Assembly (NCBI GenBank): GCA_003491925.1 | Contig: DNAU01000261.1 | Span: 1 to 8,071, forward strand | Reading direction: 5' to 3' | Length of the DNA: 8,071 bases | Origin: Chloroflexota bacterium | GTDB taxonomy: Bacteria; Chloroflexota; Dormibacteria; Aeolococcales; Aeolococcaceae | Part shown: positions 1-5,734 of the stretch, one piece after another | Position numbering within the stretch: the first letter of the stretch is position 1 | Layout: every line of letters starts with the position of its first letter | Made by a program: the position numbers and the translations under genes | The notes under the pieces: generated by a model | Database searches by the model: none | The model's input: the letters and a program-made list of their open reading frames with translations, nothing else | What the model was told of the DNA's origin: nothing

Positions 1-522
1 CTCGGCGACGTGGTGCAGGTTGGTGCCCCGGATCAGGTCGACGTGGATGCTGATCCCTGCCGATTGGGACAGAGCCTGTACGAACTCGTGGAGGACGCTG
101 ACGTCGAAGTCGTTGATCCGGCCGGTGAGCGCCTTCATCTCCCACTCCAGGTGGGCCCGGTTGGAGTAGTCGAGCGCGCAGCGGACCAGGGACTCGTCGA
201 GGGGTGCATAGGCGTGACCGAAGCGCCGGATGCCGGCGCGGTCGCCGAGCGCGCGGCTGATCGCAGCGCCCAGCGCGAGCCCGCAGTCCTCGACCAGGTG
301 GTGGGCGTCGACATCGATGTCGCCGGAGCCGTGGAGGCGGACATCCATGCCGCTGTACTTGACGAAGCATTCCAGCATGTGACGGAAGAAGGGCAGCGAG
401 ACCTCGATGTCGGGGCTGCCCCCGCCGTCGAGGTCGACCTCGACCTGGATCCGCGTCTCCCTGGTGACCCGCTCCTCGGTTGCGATCCGGCGCGGCGCCG
501 CTTCGGAAGGGCCCTCACTCAT
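1..522 (-). CDS. hisB: Imidazoleglycerol-phosphate dehydratase (HisB), C-terminus cut by window edge
   Basis: Cytoplasmic Mn-dependent enzyme that dehydrates imidazoleglycerol phosphate to imidazoleacetol phosphate in histidine synthesis. The 174 visible residues show the family pattern in order: TRET near residues 20-23, PFFRHMLE at 44-51, the metal-binding HHLVED at 74-79, GDRAGIRRFG at 93-102, PLDE at 107-110, and the second metal motif NLHHVAE at 168-174, where the window ends. Family members are about 195-200 residues, so roughly 20-25 are missing. The ATG start overlaps the hisD stop as ATGA (519-522). A GGAGG sequence lies 10 nt upstream, inside the hisD end. Two motif variants are seen: the usual FFDHM reads FFRHM (Arg47), and DLSGR reads DYSNR (118-122). 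From memory, SNR-type forms occur in archaeal HisB. The metal-ligand histidines are all present, so the enzyme is probably active. It is a monofunctional dehydratase, with no phosphatase domain ahead of it. Confidence 0.95.
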   Translation of the reverse strand, partial: MSEGPSEAAPRRIATEERVTRETRIQVEVDLDGGGSPDIEVSLPFFRHMLECFVKYSGMDVRLHGSGDIDVDAHHLVEDCGLALGAAISRALGDRAGIRRFGHAYAPLDESLVRCALDYSNRAHLEWEMKALTGRINDFDVSVLHEFVQALSQSAGISIHVDLIRGTNLHHVAE

Positions 523-1853
523 CGGTCACCATCCTCCATCCTGAGCCGGATCGCCCGCTCGTGGCCGCGCAGCCCCTCGGCTTCGGCGAGGGCGCAGGCG
601 ACCGGGGCCAGGCTGTCGAACTCCGCCGCCGAGAGCTCCACCACCGATTGCCAGCGCTGGAAGTCCATCACCGAGAGCGGCCCGCGATGGCGGGCGGCAC
701 CGCCGGTGGGAAGGGTGTGGTTGGGACCGGCGACGTAGTCGCCCATCGACACCGGGGATCGCGGACCCACGAAGACCGCGGACGCGGTGTGGCGGCGGTC
801 ACGGAGCGCCTCGGCAGCCTCACCCTGGAGGGAGAGGTGCTCGGCGGCGAACTCGTCGGCCAGCCGCACCGCCGCCTCCAGGGTCTCGGTCACGATCACC
901 GCCCCGTGGCGCCCGGCTGCCGCGGCGATGATCCCGCCACGCGCCGCCGCCCCCGCCTCGGTGGAGAAGGCCTCCCCCACGGCGCCGGCCAGGGCGGGCG
1001 AATCGGTGAGGCAGACGGCCCAGGCCAGCGGGTCGTGCTCGAGCTGGGAGACGAGGTCGGCGGCCACCAGCCGGGGATCGGCGCCCGCGGAGGCGATCAC
1101 CACGATCTCGCTCGGCCCGGCCACGCCATCGATCCCGACCTCGCCGAAGACCTGGCGCTTGGCCAGGGTGACGAAGAGGTTCCCCGGCCCCGTGATCTTG
1201 TCCACCCGAGCGATGGCCTCGGTGCCGTAGCCGAGAGCGGCGATCGCCTGGGCGCCGCCGGCGGCGTGGACCTCGCTCACCCCGAGGTGATGCGCGCTGG
1301 CGAGGACCAGCGGGTGGACCGAGCCGCCCGCCCCGGGTGGCGAGACCAGCGCGATCTCCGCAACCCCGGCGATCTGGGCGGGGATCACGTTCATCAGCAC
1401 CGTGCTCGGGTAGGCGGCCCGGCCGCCGGGCACGTAGCAGCCGACCCGGCGCAGCGGCAGAGGCCGGAGGTGGGCGCTGACGGTGCCCCGGATGGCGGTC
1501 TCCCGCTGCGGCTCGTGGATGGCCCGGATGCGGGCGGCGGCGCCGGCGATCGCATCGCGGGTGGCCGGGTCGATCTCCTCCCAGGCGCGACCCAGGGCCT
1601 CGGCGGGGACCCGCGTCTCCGCGACATCGACCCGGTCGAGCCTCAGGGTCCAGCGCCGCACCGCCGGGTCACCCTCGCGGGCGACGTCCTCGAGGATGGT
1701 GCGGACCACCCGGTTGGCGGTCACGGGGAGCTCGAACCACGCGCCCAGCGGGCCGGCCGTCTCGGCGTCGAGGACCGGATCCGCGCTCCGCCGCTCGGCG
1801 CGCACCTGGGCACGCCACTCCTCGGGGGACGGGGATCGGAGCTGCAGGGTCAC
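519..1853 (-). CDS. hisD: Histidinol dehydrogenase (HisD)
   Basis: Cytoplasmic Zn enzyme that oxidises L-histidinol to L-histidine in two NAD-dependent steps, the end of the pathway. It has 444 residues, a normal length. The fold signatures are present: RVGCYVPGGRAAYPST at 136-151, KITGPGN at 219-225 and IDGVAGPSEI at 241-250. By analogy with E. coli HisD, the zinc ligands correspond to Gln270 and His273 (in SQLEHDP), Asp372 (GDYVAGPNH) and His431 (GLRGHERA). The catalytic pair is Glu338-His339 (AAEHLS). The start is GTG, overlapping the hisG stop as GTGA (1850-1853), with GGAG 6 nt upstream. An ATGA overlap with hisB follows, so the gene sits in a tightly coupled stretch. hisC, often found between hisD and hisB, is absent here. 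Identification is secure. Confidence 0.98.
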   Translation of the reverse strand: MTLQLRSPSPEEWRAQVRAERRSADPVLDAETAGPLGAWFELPVTANRVVRTILEDVAREGDPAVRRWTLRLDRVDVAETRVPAEALGRAWEEIDPATRDAIAGAAARIRAIHEPQRETAIRGTVSAHLRPLPLRRVGCYVPGGRAAYPSTVLMNVIPAQIAGVAEIALVSPPGAGGSVHPLVLASAHHLGVSEVHAAGGAQAIAALGYGTEAIARVDKITGPGNLFVTLAKRQVFGEVGIDGVAGPSEIVVIASAGADPRLVAADLVSQLEHDPLAWAVCLTDSPALAGAVGEAFSTEAGAAARGGIIAAAAGRHGAVIVTETLEAAVRLADEFAAEHLSLQGEAAEALRDRRHTASAVFVGPRSPVSMGDYVAGPNHTLPTGGAARHRGPLSVMDFQRWQSVVELSAAEFDSLAPVACALAEAEGLRGHERAIRLRMEDGDR

Positions 1854-2539
1854 GGCGCGCTCCGACCTCTCCCGGCGGAGGGCGGGGATCCCGAGCTGAC
1901 CTCCCCATCCGTCACGGTGCGGCGGAGCGCCGCCGCGAGCTGGTTGACCGCCCCGCTGCGGGTCTTGAGCGAGGCCTGGTTGGAGATCAGACGAGCGGTG
2001 GAACGGCCAGCCTCGGCCACCTCCACGAGGTGGTTGGCGGTGAGCGTCCGGCCGGTGGCGGTGATGTCGACGACGCAGTCGGCGAGGCCCATGGCCGGGG
2101 CCAGCTCCACCGACCCGTGGAGCTTGATCAGCTCCACCGCGAGCCCCACCGAGTCGAAGTAACGGCGCGCGGCCACCGGGTACTTGGTGGCGGCCCGGAG
2201 CGAGCGCGGGAAGCTGCCCCGGGTGAGCGGCGAGCCCTCCGGCGCGGCCAGCACCAGCCGGCAGGCGCCGAAGCGGAGGTCGACCAGCTCGTAGCAGTCG
2301 CGCGGCGACTCCCAGAGGATGTCCTTGCCGACGATGCCGGCGTCGCAGGCGCCCATCTCCACGTAGACGGGCACGTCGGTCGGCCGCACCTTGACGACGG
2401 TCGCCAACCGGGTCACCAGGCTGAGCTGGCGGTCCAGCCGGGCCGGGTCGATCTCGGCGACGCCCGCGGCCACGAGCAGGCGGCAGGCGTCCTCGAAGAG
2501 GGCCCCGGCGGGGAGCGCGATCCGCAGCCCGCCGTTCAC
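1850..2539 (-). CDS. hisG: ATP phosphoribosyltransferase catalytic subunit, short form (HisG)
   Basis: Joins ATP and PRPP to give phosphoribosyl-ATP, the first and usually feedback-controlled step of histidine synthesis. It has 229 residues, the short form that lacks the C-terminal regulatory domain and works with HisZ, which is encoded just upstream. Visible motifs: GACDAGIVGKD (63-73), FGACRLVLAAPEG (90-102), ATKYPVAARRYF (117-128), and the family signature ELAPAMGLADCVVDITATGRTL (145-166), which holds the PRPP-binding loop DITATGRTL. SNQASLKTR (186-194) is also typical. The start chosen is GTG at 2539: it begins the conserved LRIALP strand, has GAGGA 6 nt upstream, and overlaps a short upstream ORF as GTGA. 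The usual PKGRL near the N-terminus reads PAGAL (10-14), losing both basic residues. The last 20 or so residues are low-complexity and overlap the hisD ribosome-binding site. Confidence 0.96.
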   Translation of the reverse strand: MNGGLRIALPAGALFEDACRLLVAAGVAEIDPARLDRQLSLVTRLATVVKVRPTDVPVYVEMGACDAGIVGKDILWESPRDCYELVDLRFGACRLVLAAPEGSPLTRGSFPRSLRAATKYPVAARRYFDSVGLAVELIKLHGSVELAPAMGLADCVVDITATGRTLTANHLVEVAEAGRSTARLISNQASLKTRSGAVNQLAAALRRTVTDGEVSSGSPPSAGRGRSAP

Positions 2540-2607
2540 GCAGCGTCCTCGAAGGGGGCCCGGATGAGCAGCGCGATCCGCGGGCCGCCCTTCACCGAGC
2601 GTCCTCG
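2487..2607 (-). repeat. Imperfect 56-bp tandem duplication at the hisZ-hisG junction
   Basis: Unit A (2487-2542) and unit B (2543-2598) match at 45 of 56 positions by hand alignment without gaps. A third partial copy, the 9-base core gcgtcctcg, is at 2599-2607. On the coding strand each unit carries GAGGACGC, then a GTG start with GAGGA 6 nt upstream, then about 14 codons of the HisG N-terminus. The probable origin is slippage between the GAGGACGC in the hisZ end and the GAGGACGC at codons 16-18 of hisG. The unit length is not a multiple of three, so the upstream copy cannot read into hisG. Confidence 0.9.
2536..2595 (-). CDS. 19-codon mini-ORF between hisZ and hisG, copied from the hisG start
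   Basis: A short frame opens with GTG at 2595, overlapping the hisZ stop as GTGA (2592-2595). It ends in TGA at 2538-2536, overlapping the hisG GTG as a second GTGA (2536-2539). GAGGA lies 6 nt before its GTG, the same arrangement as at hisG. Its peptide begins VKGGPRIAL, close to VNGGLRIAL of HisG, and ends FEDAA, resembling both FEDAC of HisG and the VEDAR end of HisZ. It is therefore a 56-bp tandem copy of the gene junction: a hisG N-terminus that runs out of frame and stops at the copied hisZ stop codon. It contains no histidine codon, so it is not a His-attenuation leader. It may act as a translational relay between hisZ and hisG or be a harmless relic. Whether the peptide is made is unknown. 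Confidence 0.45.
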   Translation of the reverse strand: MKGGPRIALLIRAPFEDAA

Positions 2608-3845
2608 ACGCAGGCGGCCAGGAGGGCGTCCAGCCCACCGCCCTCGCGATCCCGGAGCCGCCAGCGGAGACCCCCGCCGTCGAGGTGGGCCCGCCCGTCG
2701 CCCAGCAGCTCGCCGGGTCGCTGGACGGAAGCCTCCAGGTCGAGCGCCACGGCGAGGCCGGCCCCGCGGAGCCGGGAGGCCACCACGACGGCCTCCCGCG
2801 CCTGCTCCGGGGCGTAGCCGAGGCGCAGCACCGAGGCCCCGCCGTTCTCGCCGGTGCCGCGCAGCAGCGCGTCGCAGCAGCGGTCCACGTGGAGGACGAA
2901 TCCGGTGGCGGGCGCGCCGGCGCCGAAGGCCTCCAGCAGCCGGTCGTACCGCCCGCCGGTGCCGAGCGGCCAGCCGAGGTCGGCGCTGAACAGCTCGAAG
3001 GTCGGACCGGTGTAGTAGTCCCAGTCGCGCACCGCCCCCAGGTCGAGGTGCACGCTGGCGGTGATGCCGTGCCGGTCGAGGACCGTCCAGAGCTCGGCCA
3101 GGTCGGCGAGGACGCGGCGCGGCCGCGGGCCGGTGATCCGCGCGCCGGCCGTGTCGAGGATCTCCCGGCCCCCCCGGAGGGTGGGGAAGGCGAGCAGCAG
3201 CTCGCGCTCGGCGTCGCCCGCCTCGGTCCCACGGAGCGCCTCCTCGACCGCCACCAGGTCCCGCTGGTGGAGCGCCGCGGCCACTCGCGCCCGGGAGGCG
3301 GCATCGAGGTTGGCGGAGTCGAGCAGCGAGGGGACGAAGTCGGCGTGTCCGACGTCGATCTGGACGCCGGCGATCCCGGCCCTCTCCAGCGCGGCGGCGG
3401 CGACCGCGATGCACTCGGCGTCGGCGGCCAGGCCGGGATGCCCGATGAGCTCGCAGCCCGCCTGCATCGCCTCGCGGCGGCGGCCCCCGAGCGGCGCGCG
3501 GTTGAAGAGCACCGGCCCGGCGTAGCAGAGGCGGAGCGGCGACGGTGACCCCTGGAGCTGGGTGGCGACCACCCGGGCGACGCTCACGGTGCGCTCCCCC
3601 ACCAGGGCGAGCAGGCTGCCGTCCGCGTCCATGAACCGGAAGAGCTGGGTCTGCAGACCCCCACCGACCCCGGCGGCCACGGTCTCGAGCGGCTCGACCA
3701 GGGGGGTCGCCAGGTACTCGTACCCCCAGGAGGCGAAGGTGTCGACGAAGGCCTCGGTGACGGCACGCCGGCGCTGCGCCGCCGCGCCGACCCAATCTGC
3801 GAAGCCGCCGGCACGGCCCCGCGCCGGACTCTGCAGCGCGCTCAT
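2592..3845 (-). CDS. hisZ: ATP phosphoribosyltransferase regulatory subunit (HisZ)
   Basis: HisRS paralogue without tRNA-charging activity that binds short HisG, activates it and passes on histidine feedback. It has 417 residues. The class II synthetase core is clear: QTQLFRFMDADG (65-76), the motif-2 region LRLCYAGPVLFNRA (104-117), REAMQAGCELIG (124-135), RDWDYYTGPTFELF (273-286) and the motif-3-like GTGGRYDRLL (295-304). Residues about 338-370 (LRLGYAPEQAREA and following) look like a remnant of the anticodon-binding domain, which many HisZ proteins lack. Reasons for calling HisZ rather than HisRS are its place at the head of a his operon next to short HisG, the divergent motif 2, and the reduced C-terminus. 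The ATG start has no Shine-Dalgarno sequence; a TAGACT box ends 9 nt upstream, suggesting a leaderless or 2-nt-leader mRNA. The stop overlaps the mini-ORF start. Confidence 0.95.
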   Translation of the reverse strand: MSALQSPARGRAGGFADWVGAAAQRRRAVTEAFVDTFASWGYEYLATPLVEPLETVAAGVGGGLQTQLFRFMDADGSLLALVGERTVSVARVVATQLQGSPSPLRLCYAGPVLFNRAPLGGRRREAMQAGCELIGHPGLAADAECIAVAAAALERAGIAGVQIDVGHADFVPSLLDSANLDAASRARVAAALHQRDLVAVEEALRGTEAGDAERELLLAFPTLRGGREILDTAGARITGPRPRRVLADLAELWTVLDRHGITASVHLDLGAVRDWDYYTGPTFELFSADLGWPLGTGGRYDRLLEAFGAGAPATGFVLHVDRCCDALLRGTGENGGASVLRLGYAPEQAREAVVVASRLRGAGLAVALDLEASVQRPGELLGDGRAHLDGGGLRWRLRDREGGGLDALLAACVEDAR

Positions 3846-3846
3846 A

Positions 3847-3876
3847 TGGCGCGAAGTCTATGCGGTGAACGCGCCA
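3847..3876. promoter_or_regulatory. Inverted repeat in the divergent hisZ / asparaginase control region
   Basis: Perfect 7-bp arms, TGGCGCG (3847-3853) and CGCGCCA (3870-3876), are separated by 16 bp, so their centres are 23 bp apart, about two helical turns. The dyad encloses the candidate hisZ -10 box and fills nearly half of the 63 bp between the two divergent genes. A dimeric repressor could bind here and affect both genes. No known operator consensus is recognised, and GC-rich arms of this length can arise by chance. Confidence 0.35.
3855..3860 (-). promoter_or_regulatory. Candidate -10 box of the his operon
   Basis: TAGACT on the minus strand matches TATAAT at four of six bases. It lies 9 nt before the hisZ ATG, which would put transcription start on, or two bases before, the start codon. 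No good -35 box is seen at 17-18 bp spacing (GAGGCG or GGAGGC). The absence of a Shine-Dalgarno sequence before hisZ fits a leaderless transcript. No transcript data are available. Confidence 0.4.
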
Positions 3877-3908
3877 CCGCCTCCGCTCACCGGAAGAGAA
3901 TGCGCAGG

Positions 3909-4748
3909 ATGCCAACCCTGGCCGTCCACGGGGGCGCCGGCCGGCTCGACCGGAGGGCCCGGCGCGCCGAGATCGACGCCGCCCTGGAGCGTGCCCTGGG
4001 CGCGGGCTTCGACGCCGCCGGCGGCGGGGCGCTGGACGCGGCGGTGGCGGCGGTCCGGGTCCTGGAGGACGACCCGCTGTTCAACGCGGGGACCGGCGCC
4101 GTGCTCACCGCGACCGGCGGGGTGGAGCTGGACGCCGCGGTGATGGTGGCCGCGGGGCTGCGCACCGGCGCGGTGGCCGGGGTCATCGACTTCGCCAACC
4201 CGGTGGAGCTGGCCCGCGCGGTGATGGAGGACGGCCGCCACGTGCTGCTGAGCGGCGCCGGGGCCTCGCGGTTCGGGATCGACTGCGGCCTCGCTCCGAT
4301 CGATCCGGCTCGGCTGGCGGGCGCCGCCCGGCGGCAGGACGGCTCCCTGGGAGGCACGGTCGGGGCGGTCTGCCGCGACGACCGGGGGGCACTCGCGGTG
4401 GCCGTCTCCACCGGCGGCACGGCGGGCAAGCTGCCCGGGCGAGTGGGCGACAGCGCGCTCTGCGGCGCCGGCTTCTACGCCGACCTCGCCGGGGCGGCCT
4501 GCGCCACCGGGCACGGCGAGGACTTCGTCCGCCTGGTGGGGTGCCGGCGGGCGGTCGAGCTGCTGGCCGGCGGGATGGACGCGCAGACCGCCGCCGACCG
4601 GCTCATCGAGGAGCTGGAGGCGAGGGTGAACGGGCTGGGCGGGATCATCGTCGTCGACTCCGCCGGCCGCCCGGGGGTCGCCCACAACGCCCCCTACATG
4701 TCCTGGGCCTGGCGGACCGCCGGCGGGTCGGCCCGCTGGTCGGACTGA
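3909..4748 (+). CDS. Isoaspartyl peptidase / L-asparaginase (plant-type, Ntn hydrolase)
   Basis: Threonine Ntn hydrolase that hydrolyses isoaspartyl dipeptides and L-asparagine; the precursor cleaves itself before the nucleophile into alpha and beta subunits. It has 279 residues from the chosen ATG. Motifs: LAVHGGAG (4-11), FNAGTGAVLT (58-67), DAAVM (75-79) and SGAGASRFG (115-123). GGTVGAV (148-154) follows, with Thr150 as the expected nucleophile and new N-terminus. STGGTAGKLPGRVGDS (167-182) supplies substrate-binding residues, including Arg178 and Asp181. E. coli IaaA has about 320 residues with its nucleophile at Thr179, so the linker before the nucleophile is about 30 residues shorter here. 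The ATG at 3909 starts right at the conserved strand, with GGAAGAG 10 nt upstream; an ATG at 3900 (three more residues) is possible. The gene is transcribed divergently from hisZ. The role may be protein-repair peptide turnover or asparagine use. No signal peptide is seen, so it should be cytoplasmic. Confidence 0.93.
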   Translation: MPTLAVHGGAGRLDRRARRAEIDAALERALGAGFDAAGGGALDAAVAAVRVLEDDPLFNAGTGAVLTATGGVELDAAVMVAAGLRTGAVAGVIDFANPVELARAVMEDGRHVLLSGAGASRFGIDCGLAPIDPARLAGAARRQDGSLGGTVGAVCRDDRGALAVAVSTGGTAGKLPGRVGDSALCGAGFYADLAGAACATGHGEDFVRLVGCRRAVELLAGGMDAQTAADRLIEELEARVNGLGGIIVVDSAGRPGVAHNAPYMSWAWRTAGGSARWSD

Positions 4749-4847
4749 GGCTGGCCGGCTCTGGCTCGACCGGCGACCCATGGCTCGGCACCCAACCGGG
4801 CTGAGCGGACCACCGCACCGCGCCCACACGGTCCGAGCGACCCCGGA

Positions 4848-4881
4848 GGAGGGCCGGGACCGCTGCCGGCCTCGGCCCTCC
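4848..4881. terminator. Stem-loop between convergent genes, possible bidirectional terminator
   Basis: GGAGGGCCG (4848-4856) pairs with CGGCCCTCC (4873-4881) in nine perfect pairs, extendable by one G-U and one G-C pair, leaving a 12-nt loop. It lies in the 161-bp gap between the stops of the plus-strand asparaginase and the minus-strand membrane protein, where transcription from both sides must end. Neither strand has a T-run after the stem, so it is not a standard intrinsic terminator. The rest of the gap holds no gene; ggttgaggttgagattga (4891-4908) is a short purine/T-rich repetitive stretch. Confidence 0.35.
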
Positions 4882-4909
4882 CGACCTGGGGGTTGAGGTT
4901 GAGATTGAT

Positions 4910-5554
4910 TCAGCTCTGAGGTGGGCCCTGCGGCGGGTAGGGTCCCTGTCCCTGGGGCGGGTACGGCCCCTGGGGGGGCTGCGGGTAGTTCGGCGGAGGC
5001 CCGTAGGGCGGGTAGCCGGCGGGAGCGGCGGAGGCCACCAGCGGCGCCTCGTCGGGGAACCTGCTGATCACCAGGAAGTAGTAGATGATCGCGTAGATGA
5101 TCAGGTCGACGATGAAGTAGGTGATGCCGATCCCGAAGCCCCAGAGGATCGCGTAGATCAGCCAGCCGAAGGCCGCGCCCACCAGGCCGTAGACCATGAG
5201 GGCCTTGCCGCGGCGGATCCCCTGGTACATCTGGAAGCCGCCCCACGCGCCGACGCACATGGCGGCGAGCACGATCAGCGCGCCGATCCCGGCGATCGCC
5301 GAGCCGGTGGTCGAGTACAGCGAGCAGTCGACGCCGTGGACGGCGTTGCACTCGGCGTTGGCCGCGGACTCGAAGCTGGACAGCGCCGACGAGACGGTGA
5401 AGGCGCCGATCATGACGAAGAGAGAGAGGATGGCCCCGATCGCCGCCAGGATCCCGACCACCAGCCCGTAGGTCTTGGCCGGGACGTTCACCTTGAGCGG
5501 CGGATTGCTGGCGAAGGGCGGGTCCACCAGCGCGTTGTTCCACAGGTCTGCCAT
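4910..5554 (-). CDS. Four-helix membrane protein with proline-rich tail, function unknown
   Basis: A 214-residue protein not recognised as a named family. Hydrophobic segments lie at about 28-52, 84-108, 118-138 and 142-164. The positive stretch QGIRRGK (111-117) between helices 2 and 3 should be cytoplasmic, which puts both termini inside and the 53-83 loop outside. That loop carries Cys69 and Cys77, a possible disulfide. The tail (about 165-214) is rich in Pro, Tyr, Gln and Gly and contains QGPYPPQG twice in tandem (195-202 and 203-210), typical of flexible tails. Some small actinobacterial-style membrane proteins, DUF4190-like for example, have similar tails, though usually at the N-terminus. 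The ATG at 5554 has a strong ribosome-binding site, GGAGGT (minus strand of 5561-5566), 6 nt upstream, so the start is secure. The gene is co-directional with the small HTH-like gene but 180 bp away, so it probably has its own promoter. Confidence 0.85.
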   Translation of the reverse strand: MADLWNNALVDPPFASNPPLKVNVPAKTYGLVVGILAAIGAILSLFVMIGAFTVSSALSSFESAANAECNAVHGVDCSLYSTTGSAIAGIGALIVLAAMCVGAWGGFQMYQGIRRGKALMVYGLVGAAFGWLIYAILWGFGIGITYFIVDLIIYAIIYYFLVISRFPDEAPLVASAAPAGYPPYGPPPNYPQPPQGPYPPQGQGPYPPQGPPQS

Positions 5555-5576
5555 AGGGTTACCTCCAGGTCTCTTG

Positions 5577-5590
5577 GCGTGATGTCACGC
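5577..5590. promoter_or_regulatory. 14-bp dyad upstream of the membrane-protein gene, candidate operator
   Basis: GCGTGA-tg-TCACGC is a perfect 6-bp inverted repeat with a 2-bp centre. It lies 22 bp before the start codon and 10 bp beyond the ribosome-binding site. It could be an operator or a small mRNA hairpin. The half-site resembles TGA/TCA dyads used by several regulator families, and none can be named. Confidence 0.35.
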
Positions 5591-5609
5591 ATGGACGCAT
5601 TGCGCACGG

Positions 5610-5634
5610 CGCGCCGGCCCCCCCGGCCGGCGCG
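5610..5634. promoter_or_regulatory. Perfect 10-bp GC stem with C5/G5 loop
   Basis: CGCGCCGGCC (5610-5619) pairs with GGCCGGCGCG (5625-5634) around five C (five G on the minus strand). It is very stable and made only of G-C pairs. It lies between the small HTH-like gene and the membrane-protein gene, both on the minus strand. It could end transcription of the upstream gene or sit in the leader of the downstream one. No T-run follows. Confidence 0.4.
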
Positions 5635-5651
5635 GTCTCCGTCAGCACGAC

Positions 5652-5668
5652 CCCCACCCGCGGTGGGG
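5652..5668. promoter_or_regulatory. 7-bp stem-loop downstream of the small HTH-like gene
   Basis: CCCCACC (5652-5658), loop CGC, GGTGGGG (5662-5668). It sits 66-83 bp past the stop of the small minus-strand gene. With the stem at 5610-5634 it forms two tandem hairpins in one gap. A role in transcript ending or 3' protection is possible, but there is no T-run. Confidence 0.3.
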
Positions 5669-5710
5669 CATCCCCTCTCGCTCTCGGAGCATCCCTCCCC
5701 CTCTCGGAGC
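5669..5710. repeat. Two adjacent copies of a 20-22 bp pyrimidine-rich repeat
   Basis: Each copy starts with CATCCC and ends with CTCTCGGAGC (exact 10-mers at 5681-5690 and 5701-5710, 20 bp apart). The second copy runs into the dyad CGGAGC-G-GCTCCG (5705-5717). The copies are on one face of the helix, as expected for paired protein sites, but simple slippage in a C/T-rich stretch is equally likely. Confidence 0.5.
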
Positions 5711-5734
5711 GGCTCCGGCGTCATCCCCCGACAT

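Noticed and set aside
480..2162. 560-codon plus-strand open frame opposite hisD and hisG
   Set aside because: It lies antisense to secure his genes, and its product is Gly/Arg/Pro/Asp-rich with no motif. It is a shadow frame caused by high GC.
2536..2595. Histidine attenuation leader peptide
   Set aside because: The mini-ORF has no His codon, and no terminator/antiterminator pair is visible beside it.
3846..3908. Start of the asparaginase at 3846
   Set aside because: The extra N-terminal residues have no family match, the start would overlap the control region, and the conserved strand begins right after the ATG at 3909.
2536..3915. 459-codon minus-strand frame overlapping all of hisZ
   Set aside because: Arg/Pro-rich out-of-frame shadow of hisZ. 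Only its last 19 codons, after the hisZ stop, look real, and they are reported as the mini-ORF.
3858..5543. 561-codon minus-strand frame across the asparaginase and membrane-protein genes
   Set aside because: It runs antisense to one recognised gene and out of frame with another, with no family motif.
5577..5590. CRP/FNR-type site reading of the GCGTGA/TCACGC dyad
   Set aside because: The spacer is 2 bp rather than the 6 bp expected for TGTGA-N6-TCACA, so a CRP site is not supported; it is kept only as an unnamed dyad.
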